Part shown: in pieces, positions 35,159 through 46,929 of the stretch | Position numbering within the stretch: the first letter of the stretch is position 1 | Layout of the letters: each line of letters begins with the position of its first letter | DNA from: Neodontobutis hainanensis | Lineage: Eukaryota > Chordata > Actinopteri > Gobiiformes > Odontobutidae | Reading direction: 5' to 3' | Length of the DNA stretch: 64,000 nt | Assembly (NCBI GenBank): GCA_024349245.1 | Contig: JALDNG010000093.1 | Span: 327,501 to 391,500, forward strand | Made by a program: the position numbers and the translations under genes | Notes under the pieces: model-generated | Told to the model about the DNA's origin: nothing | The model's database searches: none | What the model saw: only the letters and a program-made list of their open reading frames with translations

Positions 35159-38100
35159 GTAAGTCCCTTTGCTTTATCTTTGTTTGGATGCAGGAAATTT
35201 TTGATCCCACTTTTTTATTGTGGCCTGATGGGAGAGGCTGTTCGTTCCAGGCTATTTTAGTTGAAACACTTCTAGATTCTAGAAATGCATCATTCAGGCT
35301 GCAACCCAATCAGATATTTTGTCTAACCGAGCACCACCAAGTCATATGGAAAGCGGTAGACTTAAATGCGATGTGACAGTGTGTCAGCGGATGTTTGCCC
35401 ACACGGACGTGCATGCATGATGCAACGAGCAGGAACGCCCAGGGAGCCGGAGTACAGCCAGGAAGTGGATATAGTAGTGCTGTGTGTTTCCAGTGACTTC
35501 ACAGGCAGGATTTTCATTCAGGCGCTCGATGTGTGATTGACCGCGTGTGTGAAAAAAGGTGATGTGCAGCAGGGTCTACGGTACTTTAGACTCTATGGCT
35601 ATAAACATTGGATGTTAATGTTGCATGTGTGTTTGGGGTGAGTGTGCTCAGACGCTCCAGTAGAAGTAAATGACAATTAGATTAAAGTATTGATCCAGTC
35701 TGGGCAGGTAGCGAAATGCAGACTGGTCACACATCCAGCAGCAGACTGGGGGGAAGGGACATCACCATTTTCATTACCTCTGACATGACCTATGAGCCAA
35801 TTCATCTACATTGATAAGAAACTAGCACAAGTATCTTTTAGAAAAGCAACCCAATCCTAACAGTTTTCATCATTCCTTTAAAATGTTTTCTGCTTCAAGT
35901 TTCTCTGCTTGATGGAGGATGGAAACACTTTTTAATTGTTGATTGATATAAGAAAGTTATGTCTGGATATTCCCATTCAATAATCTAAATCATATATAAT
36001 GTCTTATATTGAACTTCATATGTGCACTGCCAACATTTTAAAACGTGCATTTTGTTTTTGTTAAGCTTTTTTTTTTAGCATTGTGCATTCTTATGCAATG
36101 CAAATACAACTGAATGCAACATGGAAACTGCTAGCTAAGAGTAACATTAGCAAATGAGCAGTAGGATGCTAACAGCTGCTAGAAGATTTTCTGGATCTTC
36201 TATGAAATAGTGTAACATGAGAAAAAGTTTATTTAAAATTAGTGACTGAGCCCTGTTACTAGCATCCTAACAACAGTAAGTCAATTGTTTGTGCCTTCTG
36301 TAACACGAGAAGCTGTAGTGCTAGGATGCTCACACCAATTTTTATCTTCGGTTTGGCCCTCTGTGTAGTAATAATAATTGCTAAATTTTAGAAATATTTC
36401 ATAAAACTGTGGCTGTTGAGATAACCTACTTATAACCCCTTACCTTCAAGAAGAGGCATGCATTATAATTCTGTCACACCAATACAATGGTTCTGTGTTG
36501 GGACCCAGAAATGGATTGCCAAAGTTGTAGGGATAGAATTTTATGGGTTGATAGCAATTTTTATTTATTTGATAGATTTAATAAATCACCAAAAGGACAA
36601 TAACTTAACAAAACTGTGAAATAATAGACCAAAAAACATTAGAGGGCAATAAAAAAATGAAATCTGTATGTAAATATTGAAAACAGAAAATTACCAAACA
36701 GTGCTATCAAACCAGAAAGTTGGGCCATTATTCACATGCTCTTTTAAAATATGGGTTCAAAGAAGAACAATTTGGGATACATTGTCCTAATAGACTTTTC
36801 TAATTGTGACAGGAACCATAACTGTTAATGTGTATCTATTGCTACCAAACAAACCTAGACTTTTTTGAGTCTTGTTTCTTGTATGTAGCCCTTGGCACAC
36901 CTCAGAAACCCGTGTTATTGCCCATCACAATGTTACTCAAGGTTTTAATCCCCCTACTTGAGCTTGGGTAACTTTCACTCGCAGACTTCCCAAGTAATGG
37001 TGGTGCCTCCCCTGAACTCAATGACCGGATAGGGGTCACGGGTTCAAGTCCCAGCTGGGGGAGGGGTGACACGGCGGCAAGTGGAAAGAGTGAAGGAAGG
37101 AGGAAAGGAGGGAGTGAGGAGGACTGCCACTACACACACTCACTCAGTCAGTCAGTCAGTCACTGCTCACATCCCCAGCCCCTTTTCCCGATTCCTGCGA
37201 GCCTTTACCCTTCCCCCCGCTTCTTTAGCTTCCAGTCCAGCCCGCAGCCTGCACAATCTGTCCTCAGTCAACACATAGGATCTGCTGCACATAAATACAA
37301 CCTTGACATGGCACTTGTTACACCACTGTACATGAGACTTATGCATGAATCTGTTACTCTATGCTTCCTAGCAGCAAGGACAATGGTGTTAAGTGTATAT
37401 TTTGGCTGTGGCTACCTGAGCTCTGTCTATGTTTCTATCTGTCTCCGTTTACATAACTGTTTGTCTAGGCTGCCGAGGACAAACGCCCATTTAAATTTGC
37501 CCTAAAAAAGATACAAGCGAAAGGGATGTGCCTTTGTACATGGTTAGATTGGAGTAGACATGTTGTCATTGCATGTGTTGTCACCTCTCTGTCAGAGCAA
37601 TGGCGTGTGGGCAAAGCTATATTTGAACGCACAGCCTTAAGGCTCATTTTTGCTGGCTTTACTAAAATAGACCTGCCTATTTCAAATGCTTTAATTGTCA
37701 TAGCCCATTATACTTCAATGTGTGCTTTGTGTTGAGCCCGTTATGCCACCAGCCACACGACACTCAAAAGTCAAACATATAAGTAAAAAAGGAGAGCAAA
37801 AGTAAACTTTACCACACTCAGAGAGGTTTTGATTATTATCATAATAGAACAGCTAATTCTTTTCATTCATTATTGACTAATAGGAATGACTGATTAGACT
37901 CATTTCCTTTCATAGTGGTTGGTTAGATGGCTGTATAAAACAACAACAACAACAACTTATCTCAAGCTTTAATTGCAAGACAAACCTGACCGGACTCCAT
38001 TCCTCTTTTGTTAACTTTTTACTCTGAGCACTTGAATGCCACTTAAGTTGATGCTACTTGTAGAACGGAACTGTGTTGTAGCCTACAACACACTTGCACA

Positions 38101-41093
38101 GGGTAACATGCTTCAAGTTGCTGGTTGCATGTGATTTAAGTCGCACAGTGTGGCATGTATTAGTCTTTTACAAATGCATCATTTTGCGTAGTGTTAAGAG
38201 GTTTTAACAAATCTGATTATCTTCTAAGTGCTGAGGAGGAACGGTTTGTGTCTGCGTTATCATTCCTGATCATACCTAGAATGCAGCTTAGACAATCCCA
38301 GAAAGTTCTGCCATTAGCTTTCATCTTTACCCAAAAACATCAAAGCTAGTGTTGGTTTGTATCAAGGTTTTGGTTTTAGCTTTCCATTGTAAAGGGTGTA
38401 CTGACCTCAGGCCCAGAAGCAGATGAGATAGGCCCTAACCCCAGTGACCCCTAACAGGATCAGCGGTAGAAGATAAATGTATAAATATCCTATATCCCTA
38501 TGATCTAGAGCTTTACAAGCATTTATATAGAGATGATTTAGCTTTTCCAAGCTTGCTATATCTAATCAAGACTATGATCCACCCGCCTGTACATTAGGCA
38601 GCTACACTCAGCACTCAACACTAGGAAATGGGATAGTGTTTACTGTCACTTGGGTGTACAGTAAATAGTCATAAAGCAGCTACTCACACCTCTCACATAC
38701 TGTACATAACCACGTAAACAAATACAACATAATTTGAACATGACAAAGTAGGGTTTAGCTCAGTGGGTAGAGCGGCCGTCCTTCGACTGGCGGGTGGGCT
38801 GTTCGATCCCCGCTCGAAACATCCCAAAACATCATAACATCCCGCTCTCCCCCACAGACTGTCATTGTGTCCTTGGACAAGACACTTAACCTACCTTTCC
38901 TCCAGTGATGTTCTGTAACACTGGTAAAGCTTAATATATGTAAAGCGCTTTAAGTGCCTACTACAGTAGGTGACATGTAGAATACTGACCTGAGCCTGGA
39001 TTTGAACACGAGCCAAATGCAGCACAACTTTTTACCATGTGAACCACGGCTAAACCTCATTGCGTTGCGTACACAGCAGTGTACTTTGCAATTCCTTTTT
39101 CAATTCCTCAGTGGAGGCATCTCACACAGAAAGATACACTAATAGACCTTGTGGCAGCCAGCTGCAGTTTGAGTCAGATTGTTGGCTGCAGAGGTTTTAA
39201 AATACGGTACAAGCCTTTTTATATATTTTATATATCATATGTTTTTTATGATATAAGATGCAATTAAGTGTACAAAAGCGATGGATGTTATCATGAGAGT
39301 GTGTTACAATTGCTAATAGTTGCAATATAAAAAGGTAAAGTATCGCCTGTCATTATAATGAAGTAGAACAACAAAGCCACTGTCTATGTAGAAATTCTTA
39401 TGTGCACAAACATAAAGGCATTCTCTGTGAACAAAATTGTGTTAGATTATTTGTTATACTGACACAATTCGCCTTTTCAAACTGTGAAAACACCCATCTT
39501 TGTATTACATTCCATTTTTTTTGCTTTTATGTTCCAAAATGGTTCCTATCCCTTGCATCTCAGCGACTACTTCTAAACCCTTTGAACTGCATACATATTT
39601 GCCTTTGCATATGAGCATGGAGACACACTTGCAGACTCTTACACACACACCACACACCGCCTCTTTTTCATAGGAAACTAAGCGGCTGACCTTTCACCTT
39701 CACTATTCAGCCTGTCTGGAAAATACCATGCCTGGAATCGATCAACACCCAGACAGCCCCCCGTCACAGCAACCAGTCTTCTTATTCTCCACTCACCCTT
39801 TACTCTGCCCCTCCCCCGGTTAACCCCCACACACACCTCCTATTATCACACGGCTTATGTACCAGCAGCTTCTTGTGTGTTTTTACCAGGATCAAACGTT
39901 GTGTCAAAAGTAATTAAAACCTGTTCATTAGCACAGCACGTTGGCCAAATTAGCACAAAGGATATTGGAACTAGTTTTTTCAGGAACTGATTCTTGACCC
40001 TCTAATTTTCATAGCAACATTTTTCAACAGTATCATTTTATCGTACCATACATGGAAAAAAAAACTAGGTTTGGCAATTTAAAAATAATGTGTCATTACC
40101 TCAATTTGTCAGGAAACCATAAAATAAGGTGCATTTTTCATTCTACCAGTAGACGGAGTGGTGAGCTGCTACTACTAATTTCCTTTGCCACAGAAAACCT
40201 AAAAGTAAATCTCTATTAAAAATATGGTGAAGTTTTTGGGAAGTGCTTCTAATTGCCCCAAACAACAGACATAAAATATTAAACCTGAGGTTTATATTGG
40301 CTGGTTCCTTTGTGTCCTGTGTGCTATGTCTGTAGACTAAGCTTTACAAAGTCAGTCTCAGGTTCATTTTTTCATTCATTTTCTTGCACTTAGGCACGTT
40401 AGGGGTCGTGGTTGACTGGAGCCTATCCCAGCATTATTTTGGTTCAGGACAATGGCCAGTTAGTTGTAGGGCAGTCTTTGCTTTAGCTTGCTTTGTTTGT
40501 ACCTACAGGCAAAATTGATTTGTGGAGTCCAGACTTACAAAAAGTTACCTTGCAGAAAAGCTAAAAATGAACCTTGTGCCCCTCTTTTCTCTCAAACCCT
40601 GATCACCTCAAGGTATTCATCTAATGTATGTGCCCTTCGTAAACACCCTCTGGGCAAGACATTCAGGTTGTGCATAAAGACAGACAGGACAAAATAGACA
40701 CATTGACAATAGAAGTGCTCCAGTATTAATAAAAAACTGTATGTATATAAAATATTGCATGCATATAAAGCACCAAAGGCCTAAGTTATAACTATCTGGA
40801 AACCACAAATAGAACCAATTTAACAAGCCACTTAAGAATCATTTTGTGCAGATGCTCTTTCTGGTTACTCTTCTTAGCCAGGACAGCTGTCGGGAGGGGG
40901 AACCAGTACAGTTGTCCCGGGCCTCAGGGTCTGGTGCTACAAAGTAAAACTAGGGAAGGAGCTAAAAACAAGTAAAACTACTAAATACTAAAAACAATTA
41001 TATTTTCTGCTACTTCTTTCCATCTTGCACGTTAGTCTGGCACTTCTTTATCCCAACTTAACTGTGGTATCTTCTTTTCTGTCTGTTCTTCAG
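35159..41093. other. Long AT-rich stretch, presumed intron
   Basis: No gene recognised. It holds a purine-rich patch at 37075-37125, a CAGT run at 37143-37162, a CAA run at 37939-37955, a LINE 3'-tail fragment near 38430-38480, a SINE at 38749-38960 and another tail fragment at 40371-40450. A B-box-like GGGTTCAAGTCCC at about 37040 is not part of a foldable tRNA that I can see. Confidence 0.5.
38749..38960 (+). repeat. tRNA-derived SINE
   Basis: The head carries an A-box-like TAGCTCAGTGGGTAGAGC and a B-box-like TGTTCGATCCCC. The body has TGTCCTTGGACAAGACACTT, and the 3' end TGTAAAGCGCTTTAAGTG resembles an L2 tail. That is the usual plan of a tRNA-SINE mobilised by a LINE. Confidence 0.85.
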
Positions 41094-44000
41094 ATTCAGT
41101 CCCATGACCATAGTCTGCAGTCAACGACATGACACTGGGCCGGTAAGTGTTGGAGAATACAATGGCTGTTTTTCAGCTTTTTGAGTCTGCATGTTTAAAT
41201 TTTATCATTTACATTTACATTTATTCATTTAGCTGATGCTTTTATCCAAAGCGACTTACATTGTTCTACAGTAATTACCAGTGTTACAGCCGCTGGAGGC
41301 AAGGTGGGTTAAGTGTCTTGCCCAAGGACACAATGACAGTATGAACTGTGGGGAGAGTGGGGTCGAACCCCCTACCTTCTGGTTGAAAGACTACCGCTCT
41401 ACCCACTGAGCTACTGCCTCCCACGTCCCAATCATGATAACCAATTGGATTTCCCACAATTACAAAAACATAATAATTGACATAAAGTGATTATTCTGAT
41501 GGAAATTGTTTATGCAGGGCCTGACAAAGCTTTTGTTGGGAGTAGTGGATGCCTAAGTGATTTTGGACATAGCTAAAGTGATATATTTAAAACTGTTATA
41601 ATCTAAGCTCATTGTATTAGTAGCTATATGTTATAAACAAATAATTGTTGATAGGGATGTTTCAGCTTATTATAACAGGCGTGTGCACCTGTGAGGACCT
41701 GTCTCTTCTTGTTTAGCGACCTCCGGGATCAGTCGTGTCATGGCTGTCCACTCTCTTTAGGCGACAGGCGGTGTGTTCACTGGCTGTCAGCCCAAGTTTT
41801 TCAGCTCTTGGGGAACATTCAACACTGTCGGTGAGTTTGTGACTCAGAGAAACCATCGAGTGTTGAGTGTACCCTTACTCTGAAACACACACTGTGCACA
41901 TATGAGGACGCGCCACATTGCCTTACTCCTGCTGCTGTGGACAAATGGAACTGTGAACATAATTACGAAAAATGCATTTCCTATAAGTGGGGTCCAGATG
42001 TGGTTACAGTAATGACCCTAGCATGTGATAAGTGAGTCTTATGAAATTTTAAATGAGGGGAATGTATTTTTGGGAGAAACCATTTATTGATAATGTCTCA
42101 AGTCTAGATAATGAAATAATCAATCTCTACAATACTGTACAGTTGAAAACATAAGCTCCATTTTTCCCAGTCAGAAGACATAACATTCATCCATCCTCTA
42201 GCTTTTATCCAGTTAGGGGTCACTGGAGCCTATCCCAGCTTCTTTGGGCGGGGATGATCAGTTAGTTGGACCAACACACAGACAACCATGCACACTCTCC
42301 TTCATTCATTGTTGAGAATTTAGATTCACTCAAACACACAAATCTTTGTAAGGTGCGAAAAAAATAGAAGCATCTCACAAATAGACCATAAAGATAATGT
42401 AAGATATTTTTTTCAAATGCCATCAAAATTTGTGCTGATTTTAAATACGTGACATACACTGTTTTGACCGAAAAATCAATATAAAAAAGTTTTATTTTCA
42501 ACTGACAGTGGGGACAGTCTTTTAAATAATGTCTGGAATTGTATGGCATTGTTTTGTTCCATTATATCTGTAGAATAACAAATTAAATTGAAATTAACAA
42601 GTGTATTCAATCTTACTGTTAGTACTGGTCTTTTATGTAACAACTAATTATTAATTTGGTGAATGAAAAGTAATTGGTTCATCTTAATTGCCACTTGGGA
42701 CAGCTTAAGAGTGTGAATGGTTGTCTGTCAGTGTTTGTTTATCAGTCTTAGTCTTGGCCAAAGCAGTTTGGCTGGGCTCCAGCTTCTGGGTCAAATATAT
42801 GTGGTATAAGATAAATAACTGAATATGTATTACTATTTCTGTCTTAAAGTAATATGTTTTGTATTTACTCTTTCTCTCAGCCACAGAAGAGTGTCTGTAG
42901 TAAAAATCAATTTTTTTCCAATTTTATTTTTTTAATTTTATTGTGAAGTGTGTGAAAAAATATCAATATATATAATAATACAACGTACAGTTATACCCTG
43001 AAAGAATTTGAGATATTTTTTTTGCCATTTTTCAGAAAATAGGAATGGAACAAAAAACTTTCTTTTAGTCATAGTTAGTGGTTGGGTGAAGTTATTTATT
43101 GTCAAACAATTGGGTTTACTCTTTTTATGATTTGGTGATTTTGGACTGATAACATGCAGAAGTTGACAAACAGGTTTGAATGACAACTTAAGGTAACCAT
43201 CCTCACCTGTGATGTGTTTGTAATCAGTGTGTATATAAAAGCTCAGCGAGTTTCTGGGCTCCTGACAGACCCTTGCATTTCTCATGCAGTGGTGCACGGA
43301 TGTTTCTGTTTTCTGAGTCATGGCAAAACAAATGCAAAGGATCTGCAGGAAAATGGAATTGAACTGTATAAAACAGGACAGATATATAAAAAGATACCCA
43401 AGGAATTGAGAATGCCAATCAGACAATTCTTATTAAGAAGTGGAAAGGTACTTTTGTTGGTAGACCAACAAAAGTTTCAGCTAGAACTGTCAGGAAAATT
43501 GTTCGGGATATAAAGAAAAACCCACAAATAACTTCAGCTGAAATACAGTACTGGTGTGGTTGTTTCAAAATGCACACAAAGGAGGCACTTAAAGAAAACT
43601 GGCCTGCATGGTGGAGTCGCAAGAAGAAAGCCAATACTACACAAATGTCAAAAAACATCCCGCTTTCAATATTCCAAACAGCACAGAGACAAACCTCAAA
43701 ACTTCTGTAACAAAGACTTTTGAAGTGATGAGACCAAAATTGTACTTTTTGGACACAAAACGTTACACGAAACGTTAAACGTTACATTTGGAGAGGAGTC
43801 AACAAGGCCTATGATGAAAGTTGCATCATTCCTGCTGTCAAACATGGAGGTGGATCACTGATGTTTTGTTGATGTGTGAGCTACAAAAGCACAGGAAAAG
43901 ATGAATGCAGCATGTTATCAGAAAATACTGGAGAAAAATTTGGACCCACGTTTTTTCTTTCAGTACATAGAGATAAGGAGACCACATACAAATATAAGCA

Positions 44001-44273
44001 CTGTTTACTCCTGTAGAACTGCTAAAGACTATATGCCCACAGATAATAGCTATAGTGTTAGTATAGTGTGTTGATAGAAGCTCTACCATTTTAATGAGGT
44101 TATAATATTGTGTATTTTGCTCATTTATCATGCATTCTGTCCTCGATCCATACTCCAGAGCAGGTCCTGGTTCACATTCATCGCTGTCGGTGGGTTCGTT
44201 TTGCTGTTAACTTGCCGAACGATGAATGAAAACCATGTCCCTGTACCTCCCACTGTTTGCATATCTTTGACTC
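41094..44273 (+). CDS. Candidate upstream exons of the PLA2G4C-like gene
   Basis: Three exons with strong splice sites: 41094-41142 (acceptor TTCTTCAG, donor GTAAGT), 41717-41830 (donor GTGAGT) and 44161 or 44164-44273 (donor GTAAGT). One frame, from ATG at 41129, stays open through all three and passes in phase (ACT C|CA) into the first exon of either phospholipase block. It includes a hydrophobic stretch WFTFIAVGGFVLLLTC. A more cautious start is ATG 44222 (MNENHVPV), which adds 26 residues before the block's own ATG. A second frame from ATG 35142 runs 82 codons to TGA at 44227. I do not recognise either peptide, so part or all of this may be 5' UTR. Confidence 0.4.
41206..41424 (-). repeat. 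tRNA-derived SINE
   Basis: On the - strand: GTAGCTCAGTGGGTAGAGC (A box), GGGGGTTCGACCCC (B box), the TTGGGCAAGACACTT body, and a tail TAAGTCGCTTTGGATAAAAG ending in AATGTAAATG. Nearly full length, between two candidate exons. Confidence 0.88.
42187..42250 (-). repeat. LINE/SINE 3'-tail fragment
   Basis: ATTCATCCATCCTCTAGC, then AGTTAGGGGTCACTGGAGCC, the same tail type as at 23648 and 40371. Confidence 0.5.
42983..43965 (+). mobile_element. Tc1/mariner transposon relic, copy 2
   Basis: The left terminal repeat (TACAGTTATACCCTGAAAGA at about 42985) mirrors the right end of the copy at 33.9 kb. An ATG at about 43320 and the ACTGTCAGGAAAATTGTTCG and TAACTTCAGCTGAAATACAG landmarks are shared with that copy. 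The frame is broken repeatedly. The right end is cut off near 43965. Confidence 0.8.
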
Positions 44274-44544
44274 GTAAGTAATTACTTGTAGGATGTTTAT
44301 TTCAAAAATCAATAAAGCAACTCTGAGAACATTATAAAAATGTCTTTTGTTAAATATGTTGTAAATTTGTGAGTCGGCAGCAAAGTAACATATTTAGACT
44401 GAGTTGAATTTACTTTTTATTTATTATTTTGTCTGGAAAGTAATAAAGTAGATTACCTAAGTAACAATTGTTTTAGCAATATCGTCTTCAAATGTACTTC
44501 AAATGCACTGATGGGCCATGGTTTAATAGTCTATTAAATAAAAC

Positions 44545-44705
44545 AGACCAACTCCAGAGCAGACCTAGACCAAGTCTAGATTAGACCCAGACCAAGTACA
44601 AGACTAGACCATACCAAGTTCAGACAATGACCAAGTCAAGACCAAACTAGACCAGACCAAGTCTAGATAAAGACCAAACCAAACCAAGGCCAGACCAAGA
44701 CAAAT
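44545..44705. repeat. Imperfect AGACCAAG minisatellite
   Basis: About 160 bp built from variants of AGACCAAG / AGACTAGACC, with strong purine bias on the + strand. A related TTTAGTCTTGGTCCTGG word occurs in the carm1 intron at about 2087. Confidence 0.75.
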
Positions 44706-45239
44706 AAAGAATATAAATTTACTTCAAGTGTCCTGAACCCTCAACAAGAAAGCATATTCCAAAATAATCAGGATTGTGCTTTAATTAGGCATTAGCTAAG
44801 CATTAATGAACTTTCCTGACTTATAAAATACTACTAGTCTGTTTTACTGTCAGAATGTAAAGGCAGAAAGTCGTAAACAGCCTGACAGAAGGAGGCTAGG
44901 GAGTGACAAGGAGGTGATACAAGCAGACAGCAGAGAAGGGCAGAGGCAGGGAAAAACATGGACATTAGAACTGACATGAGGCAACATGACTCCAAACTGT
45001 GTAACGCTGGGTGTTTATTGCCCTCGGGCTCAGAACCAGGTGTCTTCTCACACTATGCATCACTGTTTGTCCACCATCATTAGCTCTGGTAGAGCCTTTA
45101 GACTCGGATGTCGGTCACATCAGAACCACAGCAGGGCTTTCACTTCACTTGGGTTTATATGCTAAATAAAAGGGTTGTTGTCTGGATGCATCGCTTAATC
45201 TATGCTTAATGCACACAACATAGTATCTAATTTATACTG

Positions 45240-45790
45240 AACATGAGCTGAACTCAAAGATCTAAGAGTTTTTCTATGTACACAAACATAGTTCACAAAT
45301 CTGTCTAAATCTGTGTTTAGGCCACTCTAAAATGTGCAGTTTCACTGTATTGGGGGTTCTGGGGGAAGGGGGGGTTCCCAAAACAAGTTAGTATTTGGTA
45401 CCCCACTCAAAAGTGCCACACACTTTCAAATTATCAAATGTGAGGATTTGCCCTGTTAAGTCGAATACGACAACAAACTGCAGTCAGGTCGAAACCCCTG
45501 GAGGACGACGAGCAGATGAGCGTCCCTGAGACGGTGTCTGACAATTTGTGCAGAAATTCTTTGGTTATGCAAACCGATTGTTGCCGCTGCTGTCCAGGTG
45601 GCTGGTGTCAGAGGATTTTGGAAGTGAAGATGCTGGATGTGGAGGTCCTGGGCTGGTGTGTTTACATGCGGTCTGCGGTTGTGAGGCCATTTTAGAGTAG
45701 CCTTTTATTGTGGCCAGCCTAAGGCACACCTGTGCAATAATTGTGCTCTCTAATCAGCTTCTCGATAAACCACATCTGTGGGGGGAGTAA
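45240..45790. mobile_element. Non-autonomous DNA-transposon-like repeat
   Basis: Recognised from other fish genomes by memory only. It contains inverted segments GGCCACTCTAAAATG (45320-45334) and the complement of GGCTACTCTAAAATGGCC (45685-45702). No coding capacity. Family not assigned. Confidence 0.5.
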
Positions 45791-46925
45791 ATGTCATAAA
45801 TAATAATAAATTCTTCAAATATTTGTGTGTCCAACTCCATTTTAAGTCTCCAGTGATTAAAAAAACATAAGGACAATTGTAAGTTTAAGTATTTAGACCA
45901 CAGTATGGGGACTATTTATTTATTCATTCATTCATAAAGCCTGAACATAAAGAAAAACGTTTAGACCACAGTATAGAGAGAGGTCTGTTTCACATAAAAT
46001 ATAAAGAATGTAGTTTCCTTTGACAAATGTCCGAGACAGACAATACAGCTGTGCAGTTCTCATGAGCCAGACAGACAGAGGCATGCATTAGCACATAATA
46101 GGCTTGGGGTCAGGTTTAGGTTTTAGTCACTTCCTCCAGAAGCAGATGGTGCTTTAGATTTTGACCTTTAACCCCATGTTGGTTATCTGTGGCCGGGATC
46201 ACTGGCACAAGACAGACACACAACGGCACACTGTGATGCTGCTGCAGGAAGCTACAACACAAACTGAGCAAGATGGAACTTCATTTGAGCTCAGATCTAT
46301 CATGGACTTCAGCGGGTGAAGCAAAGAAGAGGGTCACAACATGGCAGCCTGGCCAGGGGTGTTCAAAATGTTCGAAAATGGACCAGATTTGACGATGTAA
46401 AAATTGTCCATTGTAGTGTTATTCTGAAACATAAATGCATTAATGCACTCTTCTATAAAAATTATGCTCTCATTGATGTGACAGTCTCTGCTTATAACTA
46501 ATGTATGTTTCAGAGACAGAGACCAGCAACCAGTCAACTATTAAGCCTTCCCCTTTGCAACCTGCTGGTCCGCTCCGCTCACCCCATGCATAGTCACTGC
46601 CTGCACATCTTTTTATTTTTGTTTCTCTGCTCACTCAACACTGCACATTGCACCAGCAGATGTTAGTGTTACATTAAATGTCTGTGTTTTATACATATTT
46701 ACATTATATTAATAACCCTCAGACAAATGCATGGCCCACAACAGTTATCTGGAACAAACTGAACGATGTTTAACAAAATGACACATATCTGACATCAGTC
46801 CTTCGGGTTAAGATCTGGACAGTTTTCAACACAGAAAAAACAACATGTACACGATTGATTTGTATTAAATAAAGACCTTGATGATTACTGAGACTGTCTA
46901 ACATCAGTTCATCTAAAAACTCTTG
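45791..46925. other. Spacer, nothing supported
   Basis: AT-rich, with no exon or repeat assigned. Lies between the 44.2 kb exon and the start of the duplicated block. Confidence 0.5.
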
Positions 46926-46929
46926 CTGC

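Noticed and set aside
36993..37065. tRNA-like stretch with GGGTTCAAGTCCC
   Set aside because: I could not fold acceptor and D arms; probably a repeat head or chance B box.
38749..38830. Possible true tRNA gene
   Set aside because: A and B boxes are present but the sequence continues into a SINE body shared with other copies.
39600..39900. C-rich segment with a short open frame
   Set aside because: Could be a regulatory element but nothing in the sequence identifies it; no splice sites in phase.
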